From positions 62,001 to 126,000 of the forward strand of contig DATGGA010000040.1 in the NCBI GenBank assembly GCA_035308765.1: DNA of 64,000 bases, in the 5' to 3' direction. The notes beneath the pieces are model-generated. The model saw nothing but the letters and a program-made list of their open reading frames with translations, did no database searches and was not told where the DNA came from. This document shows, piece by piece, positions 49,615 to 57,978 of this stretch. Source of the DNA: RBG-16-66-20 sp035308765. Lineage in GTDB: Bacteria; Pseudomonadota; Gammaproteobacteria; Burkholderiales; SG8-39. The position numbers and the translations under genes were made by a program. Position 1 is the stretch's first letter, and each line of letters starts with the position of its first letter.

Positions 49615-50831
49615 TCGGCGGCACGGGCGGTACCGGCGGTACCAAAGCGGCGGCAGGCAATGTCGCCCTGCCGCTGCTCATCACGTTTGCAATCCAGACG
49701 CTGGTCGCCTTCGCGGTCTACAGTGCGCCGGTGATGGCGCCGGTGGCGGGCCCCGCGCTGGGATTCTCTCCCGCGGCGGTCGGCTATTACATCGCGGCTT
49801 CCTATCTCGGCAGCATGATCGGATCGGCCGCGGCCGGCGGCTGGGTGGCGCGCTTCGGGCCGATTCGCGTCAGCCAGGCCGCGCTCGCGCTGTGTCTCTG
49901 CGGCCTCGTGCTCGCGGCGAGCGCGTCGCCGCTGCTGGTGATGCTGGGCGGATTCGTCGTCGGCCTGGGCTACGGCCCGACGACGCCGGCGAGCTCGGCG
50001 ATCCTGGTGCGAACGCCGTCGCGGCATTTCTCGCTCATTTTCTCCATCAAGCAGACCGGCGTCCCGGCCGGCGGCGCGCTGGCGGGCCTGCTGGTGCCGG
50101 GACTGATCCTCGCCATCGGCTGGCAGCGGGGCGCCTTGGCGATCGGCGCCGCCTGCCTCCTGGTTGCGCTGGCGATCGGCGCGGTGCGCGCACGCTACGA
50201 CCGCGAACTCGATCCGCGCGCGCCGGTGTCGCTGCGCTCCGCCGTCGCGCCGGTGCGGCTGGTGCTGGAAGACCGGCGCCTGCGGCAGCTGAGCGTGACA
50301 GGCGTCGTCTACGGCGGCGTGCAGATCACCCTGGTCACCTAACTCGTAACCTTCCTCGTGGAGAGTTTCGGGCTGACGCTGGTCGCGGCGGGACTGGTGA
50401 TGGCGGCCGCGCAGGTCGCGAGCGTAACCGGGCGCGTGCTGTGGGGCGTGCTCGCCGACCGTGTGCTCGCCCGGCGCACGATGCTCGGCCTGCTCGGCAT
50501 CGGCATGGGCGTTTCGGCGCTGGTCGCGCTGGCCGCCGGACCCGGCTGGCCGTTATGGCTGCTGATCGCGTATGCGGCGGTGTTCGGCGCGACGGCGGTC
50601 GGCTGGAACGGGGTCTTTCTCGCCGAGGTCGCGCGCACGGCGCCTGCCGGTCGCACCAGCGAGGCCACCGGCGGGGCCCTGTTTTTCACTTTTCTCGGCG
50701 TGGTGATTACGCCGCCGCTGTTCAATGCCGTGCTGGCGCTCGCCGGCAGCTATTCAGTTTCCTATGCGGTGTTTGCCGCGCCCGCGCTCGCGGTGGGCGT
50801 CTGGATGCTCGCTACAATGCCCAAACCATGA
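49611..50831 (+). pseudogene. MFS transporter interrupted by one in-frame stop
   Basis: From ATG at 49611 the frame codes for six or so helices of a major-facilitator protein (GYYIAASYLGSMIGSAAAGG, VVGLGYGPTTPASSAIL), then meets TAA at 50340-50342 (codon 244). The same frame continues without any shift through the remaining helices (residues 245-406) to TGA at 50831. The local context QITLVT-stop-LVTFLVE fits a Tyr codon (TAC) changed to TAA. It is either a recent pseudogene, an allele expressed by read-through, or a sequencing error. A GTG at 50358 could restart a C-terminal half. Neighbour genes overlap both ends by 4 bp and are intact. Confidence 0.85.
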
Positions 50832-51292
50832 GTTCTCTGACCGACATTCCGGACGGATTCCAACTCGACCAGCGCATCCAACCGCACACCTTCGGCGGAC
50901 TAGTTGGCCCTTTCTATTCCAGGCGCCAGGGCAATGATCTTTCGCTCGGCTTGCGGATCGAAGGGCGTCATTGCAATTCACGCGGTACTTGCCATGGCGG
51001 GCTGCTCGCGACACTTGCCGATGTGGCGCTCGGTTACGCTTGCGCCCTCGCCGGCGACCCGGATGGGGGGAAGCGCAGCTTCGTAACGGTCGATCTGTCG
51101 CTCCAGTATCTGGCCAGCACACATCTGGGCGACTGGGTGCAGTCCGAGGTCAGGGTGCTGAGTCCCGGCTCGCGCACTGCATCAGCTGCAGGACACCTGC
51201 TCGCCAACGGCAAGCCTGTCGTCCGGATAAGCGCAAATTTCAGGGCAACGGCGGCCCGCAGTCCGGAAACAGAGAGCGCTTCAGGGAAATAG
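50828..51292 (+). CDS. PaaI-type hotdog-fold thioesterase
   Basis: 154 residues from ATG at 50828, overlapping the MFS stop (ATGA). GTCHGGLLATLADVALGYAC (about 53-72) is the PaaI-family helix with the active-site region, followed by VTVDLSLQYLAS. It hydrolyses acyl-CoA thioesters, typically aromatic or medium-chain ones. Ends directly at the start of the lipase-like gene without a gap. Confidence 0.88.
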   Translation: MSSLTDIPDGFQLDQRIQPHTFGGLVGPFYSRRQGNDLSLGLRIEGRHCNSRGTCHGGLLATLADVALGYACALAGDPDGGKRSFVTVDLSLQYLASTHLGDWVQSEVRVLSPGSRTASAAGHLLANGKPVVRISANFRATAARSPETESASGK

Positions 51293-51916
51293 ATGCGGGA
51301 GGTCATCCTTGCCCACGGCCTGTGGGTGCCGGGGATCGTGATGAGGCCGCTCGCCGCGCGGCTGGCGCACGCCGGGTTTTCCTGCCACTTGTTTTCCTAC
51401 ATGGGCTCGGAGCGGCCGCTGGAAGCGCACGCCGAGCGCCTGGCGCGCATGGCGCGCGATATCGGACCGGCGCATTTCGTCGGCCACAGCCTGGGCGGCC
51501 TGGTGGTGATGGAGGCGCTCAACCGCCATCCCGGGACAGCGGCCGGGCGCGTGGTGCTGCTCGGCACGCCGGTGCGCGGCTGCTATGCCGGCCGGCGTAT
51601 CGCGCGCTACCCGGCGGGACGCTGGTTCCTGGGCCAGAGCGAGGACCTCTGGCGGGAAGGGCGCGCGGCACGCTGGACCCGGCCCGAGGCGCTGGGCGTT
51701 GTTGCCGGCTCGCTGCCGCTGGGGCTCGGCCGTATTTTCGGTCCGCTGCCGGGCGTCAACGACGGCGTCGTCAGCCTGGAGGAAACGTCCGTCGACGGCA
51801 TGACCGAGCGCCTGGTCCTGCCCGTCGGCCACAGCGCGATGCTGGTGTCGGCGAGGACCGCCTCGCAGGTCGCGGCATTTCTTGCGCATGGAAAATTCAA
51901 TTCGAATCATAGCTAG
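51293..51916 (+). CDS. Alpha/beta hydrolase, lipase-like
   Basis: 207 residues, a small serine hydrolase. ILAHGLWVPG is the oxyanion strand, GHSLGGLVVMEAL the nucleophile elbow with Ser68 or nearby, GVNDGVVSLEET brings the Asp and VGHSAMLVS the catalytic His. No signal peptide. The family (PGAP1/LipB-like esterases) acts on esters or lipids of unknown identity. It begins right after the thioesterase stop, and its 3' end overlaps the aminopeptidase gene by 29 bp. Confidence 0.87.
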   Translation: MREVILAHGLWVPGIVMRPLAARLAHAGFSCHLFSYMGSERPLEAHAERLARMARDIGPAHFVGHSLGGLVVMEALNRHPGTAAGRVVLLGTPVRGCYAGRRIARYPAGRWFLGQSEDLWREGRAARWTRPEALGVVAGSLPLGLGRIFGPLPGVNDGVVSLEETSVDGMTERLVLPVGHSAMLVSARTASQVAAFLAHGKFNSNHS

Positions 51917-52904
51917 CCTGCTCGCGTCCCTTTTGCTGGGGGGCTGCGAGACGCTCGCCTACTACGCGCAGGCGGTCGGCGGCCAGATGTCGCTGATGTC
52001 GCGCGCGCAGCCGGTGTCGACGCTGCTCGCCGACCCGGCCACGCCTCCGGTGCTGCGCGAGCGGCTGCAGCTCGCCCGCTCGATCCGCGAATACGCGAGC
52101 AGCGAACTCAGGCTTCCCGACGACGGCAGCTACCGCAGCTATGCCGACATCGGCCGGCCCTACGCGGTGTGGAACGTGGTCGCGGCCCCCGAGTTCGCGC
52201 TGAAGCCGCAGCAATCCTGCTTTCCGATCGCGGGCTGCGTCGCCTACCGCGGTTTCTTTGCGCAGGCGGACGCCGAGCGCTATGCGGCGCAACTGCGCGC
52301 GGGCGGCAACGACGTCTACGTCTACGGTGTGCCCGCGTACTCGACGCTCGGCCGCTTCGACGATCCCTTGCTGTCGACTTTCATCCGCTATCCGGACGCG
52401 GAGCTGGCGAGCCTGCTGTTCCACGAACTGGCGCACCACGTCGTCTACGTGAAGGACGATTCGAGCTTCAACGAGTCTTTCGCCGTTACGGTAGAGCGCG
52501 AAGGCGTGCGGCGCTGGCTCGCCGCGACCGGGCGCGGCGAGCTGCTGCAGGGTTTCCTCGAGGGCCAGAAGCGCAACGCGCAGTTCATGGCGCTGCTGGA
52601 CCAGGCGCGCGCGCGCCTGCGGCTGCTCTACCGGTCGAGCCTCGCGCCCGAGGCGATGCGCGAGCGCAAGCGCGCGGAATTCGAGACGCTGAAGCAGGCG
52701 CTGGCGCCGTATCCCAGGTTTTCCGGCGCCGAACCGAACAATGCGCTGCTGGCGTCCTTCGCCACCTACACCGAACTCGTGCCCGACTTCGAGCACCTGC
52801 TGCAGGAGGAGGGCGGCGACCTGGCGCGCTTCTACGCCAAGGTCAAGGCGCTCGCGGCCAGCGAACCGTCCCGGCGGGGCCCGTTTTCGGCGCCGGAGCG
52901 CTGA
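51888..52904 (+). CDS. Lipoprotein zinc aminopeptidase (PF10023-like)
   Basis: 338 residues from ATG at 51888 (TTG at 51882 is the alternative). The lipoprotein signal ends LLGGC near residue 20. The zinc motif is LLFHELAHHVVYVKDDSSFNESFAV (HExxH plus a downstream Glu), which matches the family of putative outer-membrane aminopeptidases. YRGFFAQADAERYAAQLRAGGNDVYVYGV upstream is also conserved in this family. Converges on the GST gene with 3 bp between stops. Confidence 0.88.
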   Translation: MENSIRIIASLLASLLLGGCETLAYYAQAVGGQMSLMSRAQPVSTLLADPATPPVLRERLQLARSIREYASSELRLPDDGSYRSYADIGRPYAVWNVVAAPEFALKPQQSCFPIAGCVAYRGFFAQADAERYAAQLRAGGNDVYVYGVPAYSTLGRFDDPLLSTFIRYPDAELASLLFHELAHHVVYVKDDSSFNESFAVTVEREGVRRWLAATGRGELLQGFLEGQKRNAQFMALLDQARARLRLLYRSSLAPEAMRERKRAEFETLKQALAPYPRFSGAEPNNALLASFATYTELVPDFEHLLQEEGGDLARFYAKVKALAASEPSRRGPFSAPER

Positions 52905-52907
52905 CGC

Positions 52908-53522
52908 TCAGCTGAGGGGGATGTCGACGTTTTTCTTGAAGGCCGGCCGCGCGCACAGGCGCTCGAACCAGGCTTCCAGGTTCGGGAGCCTGGGCCGTTC
53001 CATCGGCAGCCGCAGCCAGCGTTGCACTTCGCAGCCGATCGGGATGTCGCCCATGGAAAACGGCCGCGCTACATAGAGCCGGTCGGCGAGCGCGGCATCG
53101 AGGATGCGGGCCATATCGCCGGATTTCAGGCGCGAGGCCTCGACCGCCTTCATGTCGCGCTTGTCGGCAGGCGTGCGGATCAGGTTCCAGAAGGCGTCGC
53201 GCACGCTGCTCTGGAACGAGAACGCCCAATCCATCCACTGGTTGGACACCGCGCGCGCGCGCTCGTCCATCAGCCAGAGCACGCCCTTGCCGTATTTCGC
53301 CGACAGGTAGCGCACGATCGAGTGCGATTCCCACAGGATGAAGCCGTCCTCGTCCATCGTCGGCACCAGGCCGTTGGGGTTCATCTTGCGGTATTCGGGA
53401 GTGTTCACCACGCCGAACTGCATGCCGGCGTCCGTGCGCTCGTAGGGCAGGCCGAGTTCCTCCAGGCACCACAGGGCCTTCTTCACGTTGACCGAGTTGG
53501 CCCGGCCCCAGATTTTCAGCAT
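52908..53522 (-). CDS. Glutathione S-transferase family protein
   Basis: 204 residues. N-terminal thioredoxin-like domain with IWGRANSVNVKKALWCLEELGL and the cis-Pro/ES motif (GLVPTMDEDGFILWESHSIVRYL), which binds glutathione. The C-terminal all-helical domain carries FSMGDIPIGCEVQRWL, the usual N-capping GD motif. It may detoxify electrophiles or act in a catabolic step. The neighbouring gamma-glutamyltransferase gene (12 bp upstream) also deals with glutathione conjugates. Confidence 0.9.
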   Translation of the reverse strand: MLKIWGRANSVNVKKALWCLEELGLPYERTDAGMQFGVVNTPEYRKMNPNGLVPTMDEDGFILWESHSIVRYLSAKYGKGVLWLMDERARAVSNQWMDWAFSFQSSVRDAFWNLIRTPADKRDMKAVEASRLKSGDMARILDAALADRLYVARPFSMGDIPIGCEVQRWLRLPMERPRLPNLEAWFERLCARPAFKKNVDIPLS

Positions 53523-53534
53523 TTCGTCACTCCC

Positions 53535-55124
53535 CTAGAAGCCTGCGGCCTGGCCATCCCTGCGCGGATCGCTCGCCGCGAGCCAGCCGCCGTCCATCTT
53601 CCAGATCATCTGCCCGCTGCCGAACTGGTTGTAGTCGTCCACGGTGACGATGCGGTGGCCGCGCCCGCGCAGGTCCTCGACCACCGCAGGCGGGAAGTTG
53701 TCCTCGACGCTCACGTCCATGCCCTGCACCCAGCGGAAGCGCGGGCCGTCGCAGGCCGCCTGCGGGTTCTGGCCGTAGTCCGCGATGCGCACCATCACCT
53801 GCGCGTGGCCCTGCGGCTGCATGGTGCCGCCCATCACACCGAAGCTCATAACGGGCTTGCCCGCCCTGGTGACGAAGCCCGGGATGATGGTCTGGTAGGG
53901 ACGCTTTTTCGGGCCGACGCGGTTCGGGTGGCCTTCCTGCATGACGAAGGTGGCGGCGCGGTTCTGCAGCGACACGCCGATGCCCGGCACCACCACGCCC
54001 GAGCCGAAGCCCATGTAGTTCGACTGGATCATCGACACCATCATTCCCGAGGCGTCGGCCGCAGTGAGGTAGACTGTGCCGCCCTGCGGCGGCTTGCCCG
54101 CGGCAAAGGCTTGTGCCTTGTTTTTATCTATTTTTTTTGCTCTTTCTTTTAAATAATCCTTGTTCAAAAGCCTTTCCGGCGGGAAAGGCATGTAATCAAT
54201 ATCCGCCACGTAGGCGAACGCATCGGCGAAGGCGAGCTTCACCGCCTCTATCTGGATGTGAAAGCTTTCGGCGGAATCCACCGGGATCGAGGCCAGGTCG
54301 AAATGCTCGAGGATGCCGAGCGCGATCAGCGCCACGATGCCCTGGCCATTGGGCGGAATCTCGTGGATGGTGTAGCCGCGGTAGTCGTGCTGCAGCGTGC
54401 CGACCCAGTCGGATTTGTGGGTGGCGAGGTCCGAGACGCGCATCGCGGCGCCGTGGGTTTTCGCGTGCGCCTCGATCTTCTCCGCGAGTTCCCCGCTGTA
54501 GAACGATGCGCCCTTCGTCGCCGCGATTTTCTCCAACGTGGCCGCGTGCTCGGGGAACTTGAACACTTCGCCGATTGCCGGCGGCCGGCCGCCCGGCATG
54601 AAGGCTTCAGCGAAACCCGGCTGCACCTTGAGCTCCGGCACCTGTGCGGCCCATTGTTTCGCGATGGTCGGCGACACCATGAAGCCTTCGCGGCCGTAGC
54701 GGATCGCGGCCTCGAAGAGTTTCTCGAAGGGCAGCTTGCCGAACCTGGCGTGCAGCTCGACCCAGGCCGAGACGGCGCCCGGCACGCTGACTGAATCCCA
54801 GCCGCGCACCGGCACCCTGCCGTGCCTGGCGAAGTACTCGGGCGACCAGCCCGCGGGCGAGCGGCCCGAGGCGTTCAGGCCGTGGAGTTTTTTTCCGTCC
54901 CAGACGATCGCGTAGGCGTCCGAGCCGATGCCGTTGGAAACCGGCTCCACCAGCGTCAGCGTGATGGCGGTGGCGAGGATCGCATCCACCGCGCTGCCGC
55001 CTGCGGCGAGCATCTGCACGCCGGCCTGCGCGGCGAGCGGCTGCGATGTGCAGACAACATTGCGCGCGAACAGCGGCTTGCGCGGCCAGTTGTAAGGGAA
55101 TTGCCAGAAAAAGGGCATGCTCAT
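53535..55124 (-). CDS. Gamma-glutamyltransferase family protein
   Basis: 529 residues from ATG at 55124. It is an Ntn hydrolase made as a proenzyme: VCTSQPLAAQAGVQMLAAGGSAVDAILATA, NGIGSDAYAIVWD and IPPNGQGIVALI belong to the large subunit, and the autocleavage Thr is in GGTVYLTAADASGMMVS. The small subunit then has PKKRPYQTIIPGF and FGVMGGTMQPQGHAQV. It lacks a signal peptide and has the short GGT-like form used in some cephalosporin-acylase relatives. Positions 54112-54190 use rare A/T-rich codons (TTA, AGA, ATA, AAA runs) unlike the rest of the gene. Confidence 0.9.
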   Translation of the reverse strand: MSMPFFWQFPYNWPRKPLFARNVVCTSQPLAAQAGVQMLAAGGSAVDAILATAITLTLVEPVSNGIGSDAYAIVWDGKKLHGLNASGRSPAGWSPEYFARHGRVPVRGWDSVSVPGAVSAWVELHARFGKLPFEKLFEAAIRYGREGFMVSPTIAKQWAAQVPELKVQPGFAEAFMPGGRPPAIGEVFKFPEHAATLEKIAATKGASFYSGELAEKIEAHAKTHGAAMRVSDLATHKSDWVGTLQHDYRGYTIHEIPPNGQGIVALIALGILEHFDLASIPVDSAESFHIQIEAVKLAFADAFAYVADIDYMPFPPERLLNKDYLKERAKKIDKNKAQAFAAGKPPQGGTVYLTAADASGMMVSMIQSNYMGFGSGVVVPGIGVSLQNRAATFVMQEGHPNRVGPKKRPYQTIIPGFVTRAGKPVMSFGVMGGTMQPQGHAQVMVRIADYGQNPQAACDGPRFRWVQGMDVSVEDNFPPAVVEDLRGRGHRIVTVDDYNQFGSGQMIWKMDGGWLAASDPRRDGQAAGF

Positions 55125-55179
55125 GGCGTAATTGTAAGCGGCTCCGGTGCGCACGTTGCTCGCGGCGGCGGGCATTTCG

Positions 55180-55683
55180 CTACAGGAAACCGATGCGCCG
55201 GCGCTTCAGCGGCTCGGGCGGTGCCGTGAGTCGCCGGAGAGCGCCAAGGATGTGGCCGATGCTGCGATCGTGTGAGCCAATCTTGCGCTCCAGCTCGTGC
55301 AGACGCTTGGCGAATTCCCTGTGCGATGCGATGACTTCGCGCATGCGCACGAATGCCCGAACCACAAACAGTCCGACCTCGACCGCCCTCGGCGAATTGA
55401 GCACCGACGCCGCCATCAGCGCACCATGCTCGGTAAAGACGAGGGGCATTGCGGGTGAATACTTGAGCCGGCGAAGGTGGTCACAATTTGTGACCACCTG
55501 TTTCTTTTCCGCTGCCCGAAGCCGGAACGCGAGGTCGGCGGGGAATCTGGCGGAATTTCGCTTCACCTGCTGATTGAGCTGCCTGGTCGTAACGCCGTAG
55601 AGAAGCGCCAGATCGGCATCGACCATCACGCGCTGCCCGCGGATGGTGTGGATGCGATCCGCGATTCTCTCAACCGGACGCAC
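55180..55683 (-). CDS. ORF6N-domain protein (KilA-N-like, phage or mobile-element type)
   Basis: 167 residues. The N-terminal ORF6N domain is clear: IRGQRVMVDADLALLYGVTTRQLNQQVKRN, RFPADLAFRL, then VFTEHGALMAASVLNSPRAVEVGLFVVRAFVRMRE. A basic C-terminal tail follows. Such proteins occur in phages and in accessory DNA, where they may bind DNA; no precise function is known. It lies between housekeeping-type genes and the DUF302/attC stretch and so marks the edge of an acquired segment. Confidence 0.85.
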   Translation of the reverse strand: MRPVERIADRIHTIRGQRVMVDADLALLYGVTTRQLNQQVKRNSARFPADLAFRLRAAEKKQVVTNCDHLRRLKYSPAMPLVFTEHGALMAASVLNSPRAVEVGLFVVRAFVRMREVIASHREFAKRLHELERKIGSHDRSIGHILGALRRLTAPPEPLKRRRIGFL

Positions 55684-55850
55684 GGTCGCTATCTCCTGAA
55701 TCCGGCCTATCGAGCGGGTTCGTCATCCCGCTGCCTATCTCGCCAATTGGTTATCCATGCAGTACTGTAACGCCATGATTCCAGGAGGCGTTGACAGCAA
55801 GCGCAGGGCTTCAGGTCTAAGATAGGCCGCAATACTTCTTATGATTGAAC

Positions 55851-55857
55851 GTTGGGC
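55851..55857 (+). other. Possible 5' boundary of an integron cassette (GTTRRRY core)
   Basis: GTTGGGC fits the R' core GTTRRRY used by integron integrases and lies 38 bp before the DUF302 start, the usual spacing in cassettes. It can pair with the R'' box of the attC site at 56374 with one mismatch. A full attC upstream of it was not found, so this may be a secondary integration site. Confidence 0.45.
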
Positions 55858-55895
55858 GTTCTTTATCACGATCACGTGTGCTGGGAGGATCAAAA

Positions 55896-56360
55896 ATGAA
55901 AACCTTGCTTTTCGCTCTCGCTCTCGCTCTCGCACTCACCACTTTCATTGCGCCCTGCGCTGTCGCTCAGAGCGGCCTTGTCACCGTCCCGAGCAAGTAT
56001 TCTGTCGCGGAGACCACCGACAGATTGGAGGCCGCAGTGAAAAGCGAACCTGGTTTCCTGATATTCGGACGGATAGATTATGTCGCCATAGCCGCGACAC
56101 AAAGCGCCAAGATACGGCCCAGTCAACTCCTGCTCTTTGGTCGTGGTGGCGCCCTGCAATCTCTCCTTTCGGCAGCACCGACATTGGCCCTCGATCTGCC
56201 GCTCAAGGCGCTCGTGTGGGAAGGCGAAGGCGGCAAGGTATGAGTCAGTTACAACACCGCAGAATTTCTGAAAGATCGCCACTCCGCCCAAGGAGTCGAC
56301 AATGTGCTGAAGCAAATTACCGAAAGGACGGCGACTTTTGTGAAGAAAGCGATCGACTGA
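55896..56360 (+). pseudogene. DUF302 protein with one in-frame stop
   Basis: ATG at 55896 with GGGAGGA 7 bp upstream. A signal peptide built on repeated Ala-Leu codons (hexanucleotide GCTCTC repeated at about 55914-55935) precedes the DUF302 domain (LVTVPSKYSVAETTDRLEAAVKSEPGFLIF, RPSQLLLFGRGG, LDLPLKALVWEGEGGKV). TGA at 56241-56243 (codon 116) interrupts it; the same frame continues with VSYNTAEFLKDRHSAQGV, the normal DUF302 ending, to TGA at 56360. A Trp codon (TGG) changed to TGA explains it, since family members usually read GKVWV here. The gene sits directly before an attC-like site. Confidence 0.85.
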
Positions 56361-56373
56361 GGTACATGCGATC

Positions 56374-56442
56374 GCCTAACTGGCGCTTCCACGAGGACGC
56401 GTGCCGACAAGCGTCGCGCGCCTGTGAAGCTGGACGTTAGGT
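56374..56442 (+). other. Integron attC-like recombination site (69 bp)
   Basis: R'' box GCCTAAC (56374-56380) and R' box GTTAGGT (56436-56442) pair at six of seven positions. Inside them, L'' GCTTCCAC (56385-56392) pairs with L' GTGAAGC (56424-56430) leaving one extra, unpaired C, the extrahelical base that gives attC sites their strand choice. Short unpaired spacers TGGC and TGGAC separate the R and L boxes, and the middle is an imperfect GC-rich palindrome. Length is within the normal 57-141 bp. It lies 13 bp after the DUF302 frame ends, in the correct orientation for a cassette ending here. Confidence 0.75.
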
Positions 56443-56486
56443 GCGCATCGCCGGTCCATCTCACTGATCAAGCAGCGAGAAATGTA

Positions 56487-57134
56487 GTGTCGAAACTTCG
56501 TGTCCTAAGCTTCGCGACTTCCATCGATGGCTACGGCGCTGGGCCGAACCAGGATCTCCAGCATCCGCTCGGGGTGAACGGCCCAGAATTGATGGAGTGG
56601 TTTTTCCATACGCGCGCGTGGCGGAGCATGCACGGCCATGATGGTGGCGAGGCGGGAGTCGATAACGGAATTGCGGAGCAGGGCTTTGCCGGGATCGGGG
56701 CCTGGATTCTTGGGCGCAACATGTTCGGCCCTGTGCGAGGCCCGTGGCCGGACGATAGTTGGAAGGGCTGGTGGGGCGACGAGCCGCCCTATCACACGCC
56801 AGTGTTCGTGCTGACGCATCACGCGCGGGCGCCGCTCAGGATGGCGGGAGGGACGGAGTTTTACTTCGTCACGGAAGGCATTCACGCCGCTTTGGAGCAG
56901 GCCAGGGCTGCGGCAGGCGGTCGCGACGTCCGCCTCGGCGGTGGCGTATCCACTATCCGGCAGTATCTGCGCGCCGCCCTGATCGACGAGCTGCATCTCG
57001 CCATCCGGCCTGTCCTGCTCGGGTCCGGGGAGCATCTTCTGAACGGTATCGATATGCGCACCCTGGGCTATGAATGCGTGAAACACGTCGCCGGTGAACG
57101 TGCAACCCACGTTTTCCTGCGCAAGCGCGCGTGA
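56487..57134 (+). CDS. Dihydrofolate reductase family protein (RibD C-terminal-like)
   Basis: 215 residues from GTG at 56487; a longer frame opens at 56424 but would code through the attC site. LRVLSFATSIDGYGAGPNQD is the DHFR/RibD opening, followed by GAWILGRNMFGPVRGPW, TPVFVLTHHARAPL (NADPH region), VRLGGGVSTIRQYLRAALIDELHLAIRPVLLGSGEHLL. Relatives include YyaP/YwjB-type reductases of unknown substrate; it is not a typical folate enzyme. It lies 45 bp after the attC core, a distance usual for the first codon of a cassette gene. Confidence 0.85.
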   Translation: MSKLRVLSFATSIDGYGAGPNQDLQHPLGVNGPELMEWFFHTRAWRSMHGHDGGEAGVDNGIAEQGFAGIGAWILGRNMFGPVRGPWPDDSWKGWWGDEPPYHTPVFVLTHHARAPLRMAGGTEFYFVTEGIHAALEQARAAAGGRDVRLGGGVSTIRQYLRAALIDELHLAIRPVLLGSGEHLLNGIDMRTLGYECVKHVAGERATHVFLRKRA

Positions 57135-57159
57135 CCCGTCAGGCTAGCCAACTCGTCAG

Positions 57160-57405
57160 ATGACGATGGCCGGGCCACTTCCCACATGGCTGGCCAAGAT
57201 CGTCATCTTCATCGTCTTCGTCGGCGCGGGAATCGCGGGCTTCTTTCTCGGCAATCCGGTGCAGAAATCGCGCGCCAGCCAGGATGAAGTCTGCCGCGTT
57301 CGCTGCGCGGATCTGCACAAGTTCCACCGCCTGGTACCGGCATCGCAGTCCGTCCCTGGCGCGCCCGCCGGATACGACGGGCCGTGGAGCTGCGAATGCT
57401 ATTGA
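57160..57405 (+). CDS. Small membrane protein with Cys-rich tail
   Basis: 81 residues from ATG at 57160. One hydrophobic helix (about 10-31, ending GFFLGNP), then a tail with four cysteines (EVCRVRCADLHKFH and WSCECY at the C-terminus). The CxxxC and CxC spacing could bind metal or form disulfides in the periplasm. No family recognised, and no ribosome site of note. It is in the same direction as the reductase, 25 bp after it. Confidence 0.55.
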   Translation: MTMAGPLPTWLAKIVIFIVFVGAGIAGFFLGNPVQKSRASQDEVCRVRCADLHKFHRLVPASQSVPGAPAGYDGPWSCECY

Positions 57406-57418
57406 GGCGGCTGAAGCG

Positions 57419-57964
57419 TCAGTGAGTGCTGCGGTGGCCGGTCGCGCGGTGCACGTAGAACGACAAGGGGGCGGACTCGATCATCACGGCCCCTGTCTTG
57501 TCCACCACGGCGGCCTGCAGTGTGTGCTGGACATTGTTTGAGGTCGCGGCCGCCTGCCAGTCGGCGTCGGTGATGGCGATCGCGTCGGACGCATAGGTCG
57601 CCGGCAGCGCGTTGCCGTCCAGGCTGACGCGGATTCGGTCCCCCAGGCGCGCGCGCAGCGCGGGCGAGAGCCCGACGGTGATGCCGAATCCGCCCGTGTT
57701 CGAGTGCACCGTGTCGCCGCCTTCGGGCAGCACGATGCTGATCGAGCGGTACGCGAACGGGGCCGCAGGCAACGGCGCCAGCTTCGGCACCGGCTGCTGA
57801 TGGACCACGTTCGGCGGCGGCAGGTCCATCGCCTTTCCGCCCAGGGAGGGATCGTCGGAAAACACCGGCGCCCCCGACTTGTCCTTGGATTCGTATACCG
57901 TCTGCGCGGCCGCGGGCCCGCAGAGGGCCGCGGCCAGCGCGCCCGCGATGAGCCGGGTCGCCAT
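57419..57964 (-). CDS. Exported DUF4124-domain protein
   Basis: 181 residues from ATG at 57964 with AAGGGGAG as ribosome site. Signal peptide to PAAAQ (about residue 21), then TVYESKDKSGAPVFSDDPSLGGKAMDLPPPN, the DUF4124 pattern, then a domain with ISIVLPEGGDTVHSNTGGFGITVGLSPALRARLGDRIRVSLDGN of Ig-like beta type. These are periplasmic proteins of unknown function common in beta- and gammaproteobacteria. It follows the alcohol dehydrogenase gene by 14 bp. Confidence 0.8.
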   Translation of the reverse strand: MATRLIAGALAAALCGPAAAQTVYESKDKSGAPVFSDDPSLGGKAMDLPPPNVVHQQPVPKLAPLPAAPFAYRSISIVLPEGGDTVHSNTGGFGITVGLSPALRARLGDRIRVSLDGNALPATYASDAIAITDADWQAAATSNNVQHTLQAAVVDKTGAVMIESAPLSFYVHRATGHRSTH

Positions 57965-57978
57965 GTCGCTCCCCTTTC

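Noticed and set aside
55684..55850. Searched for a full attC site upstream of the DUF302 gene, ending at GTTGGGC (55851).
   Set aside because: No RYYYAAC box or complementary L boxes were found at a suitable distance, so only the core is reported as a possible boundary.
56241..56243. TGA in the DUF302 gene as a selenocysteine codon.
   Set aside because: The position is a Trp in the family, not Cys or Sec, and no SECIS-like hairpin is evident directly downstream.
57120..57180. Looked for a second attC after the dihydrofolate-reductase-like gene.
   Set aside because: There is no GTTRRRY core with partner boxes; AGCCAAC near 57147 does not fit the R'' consensus and has no mate.
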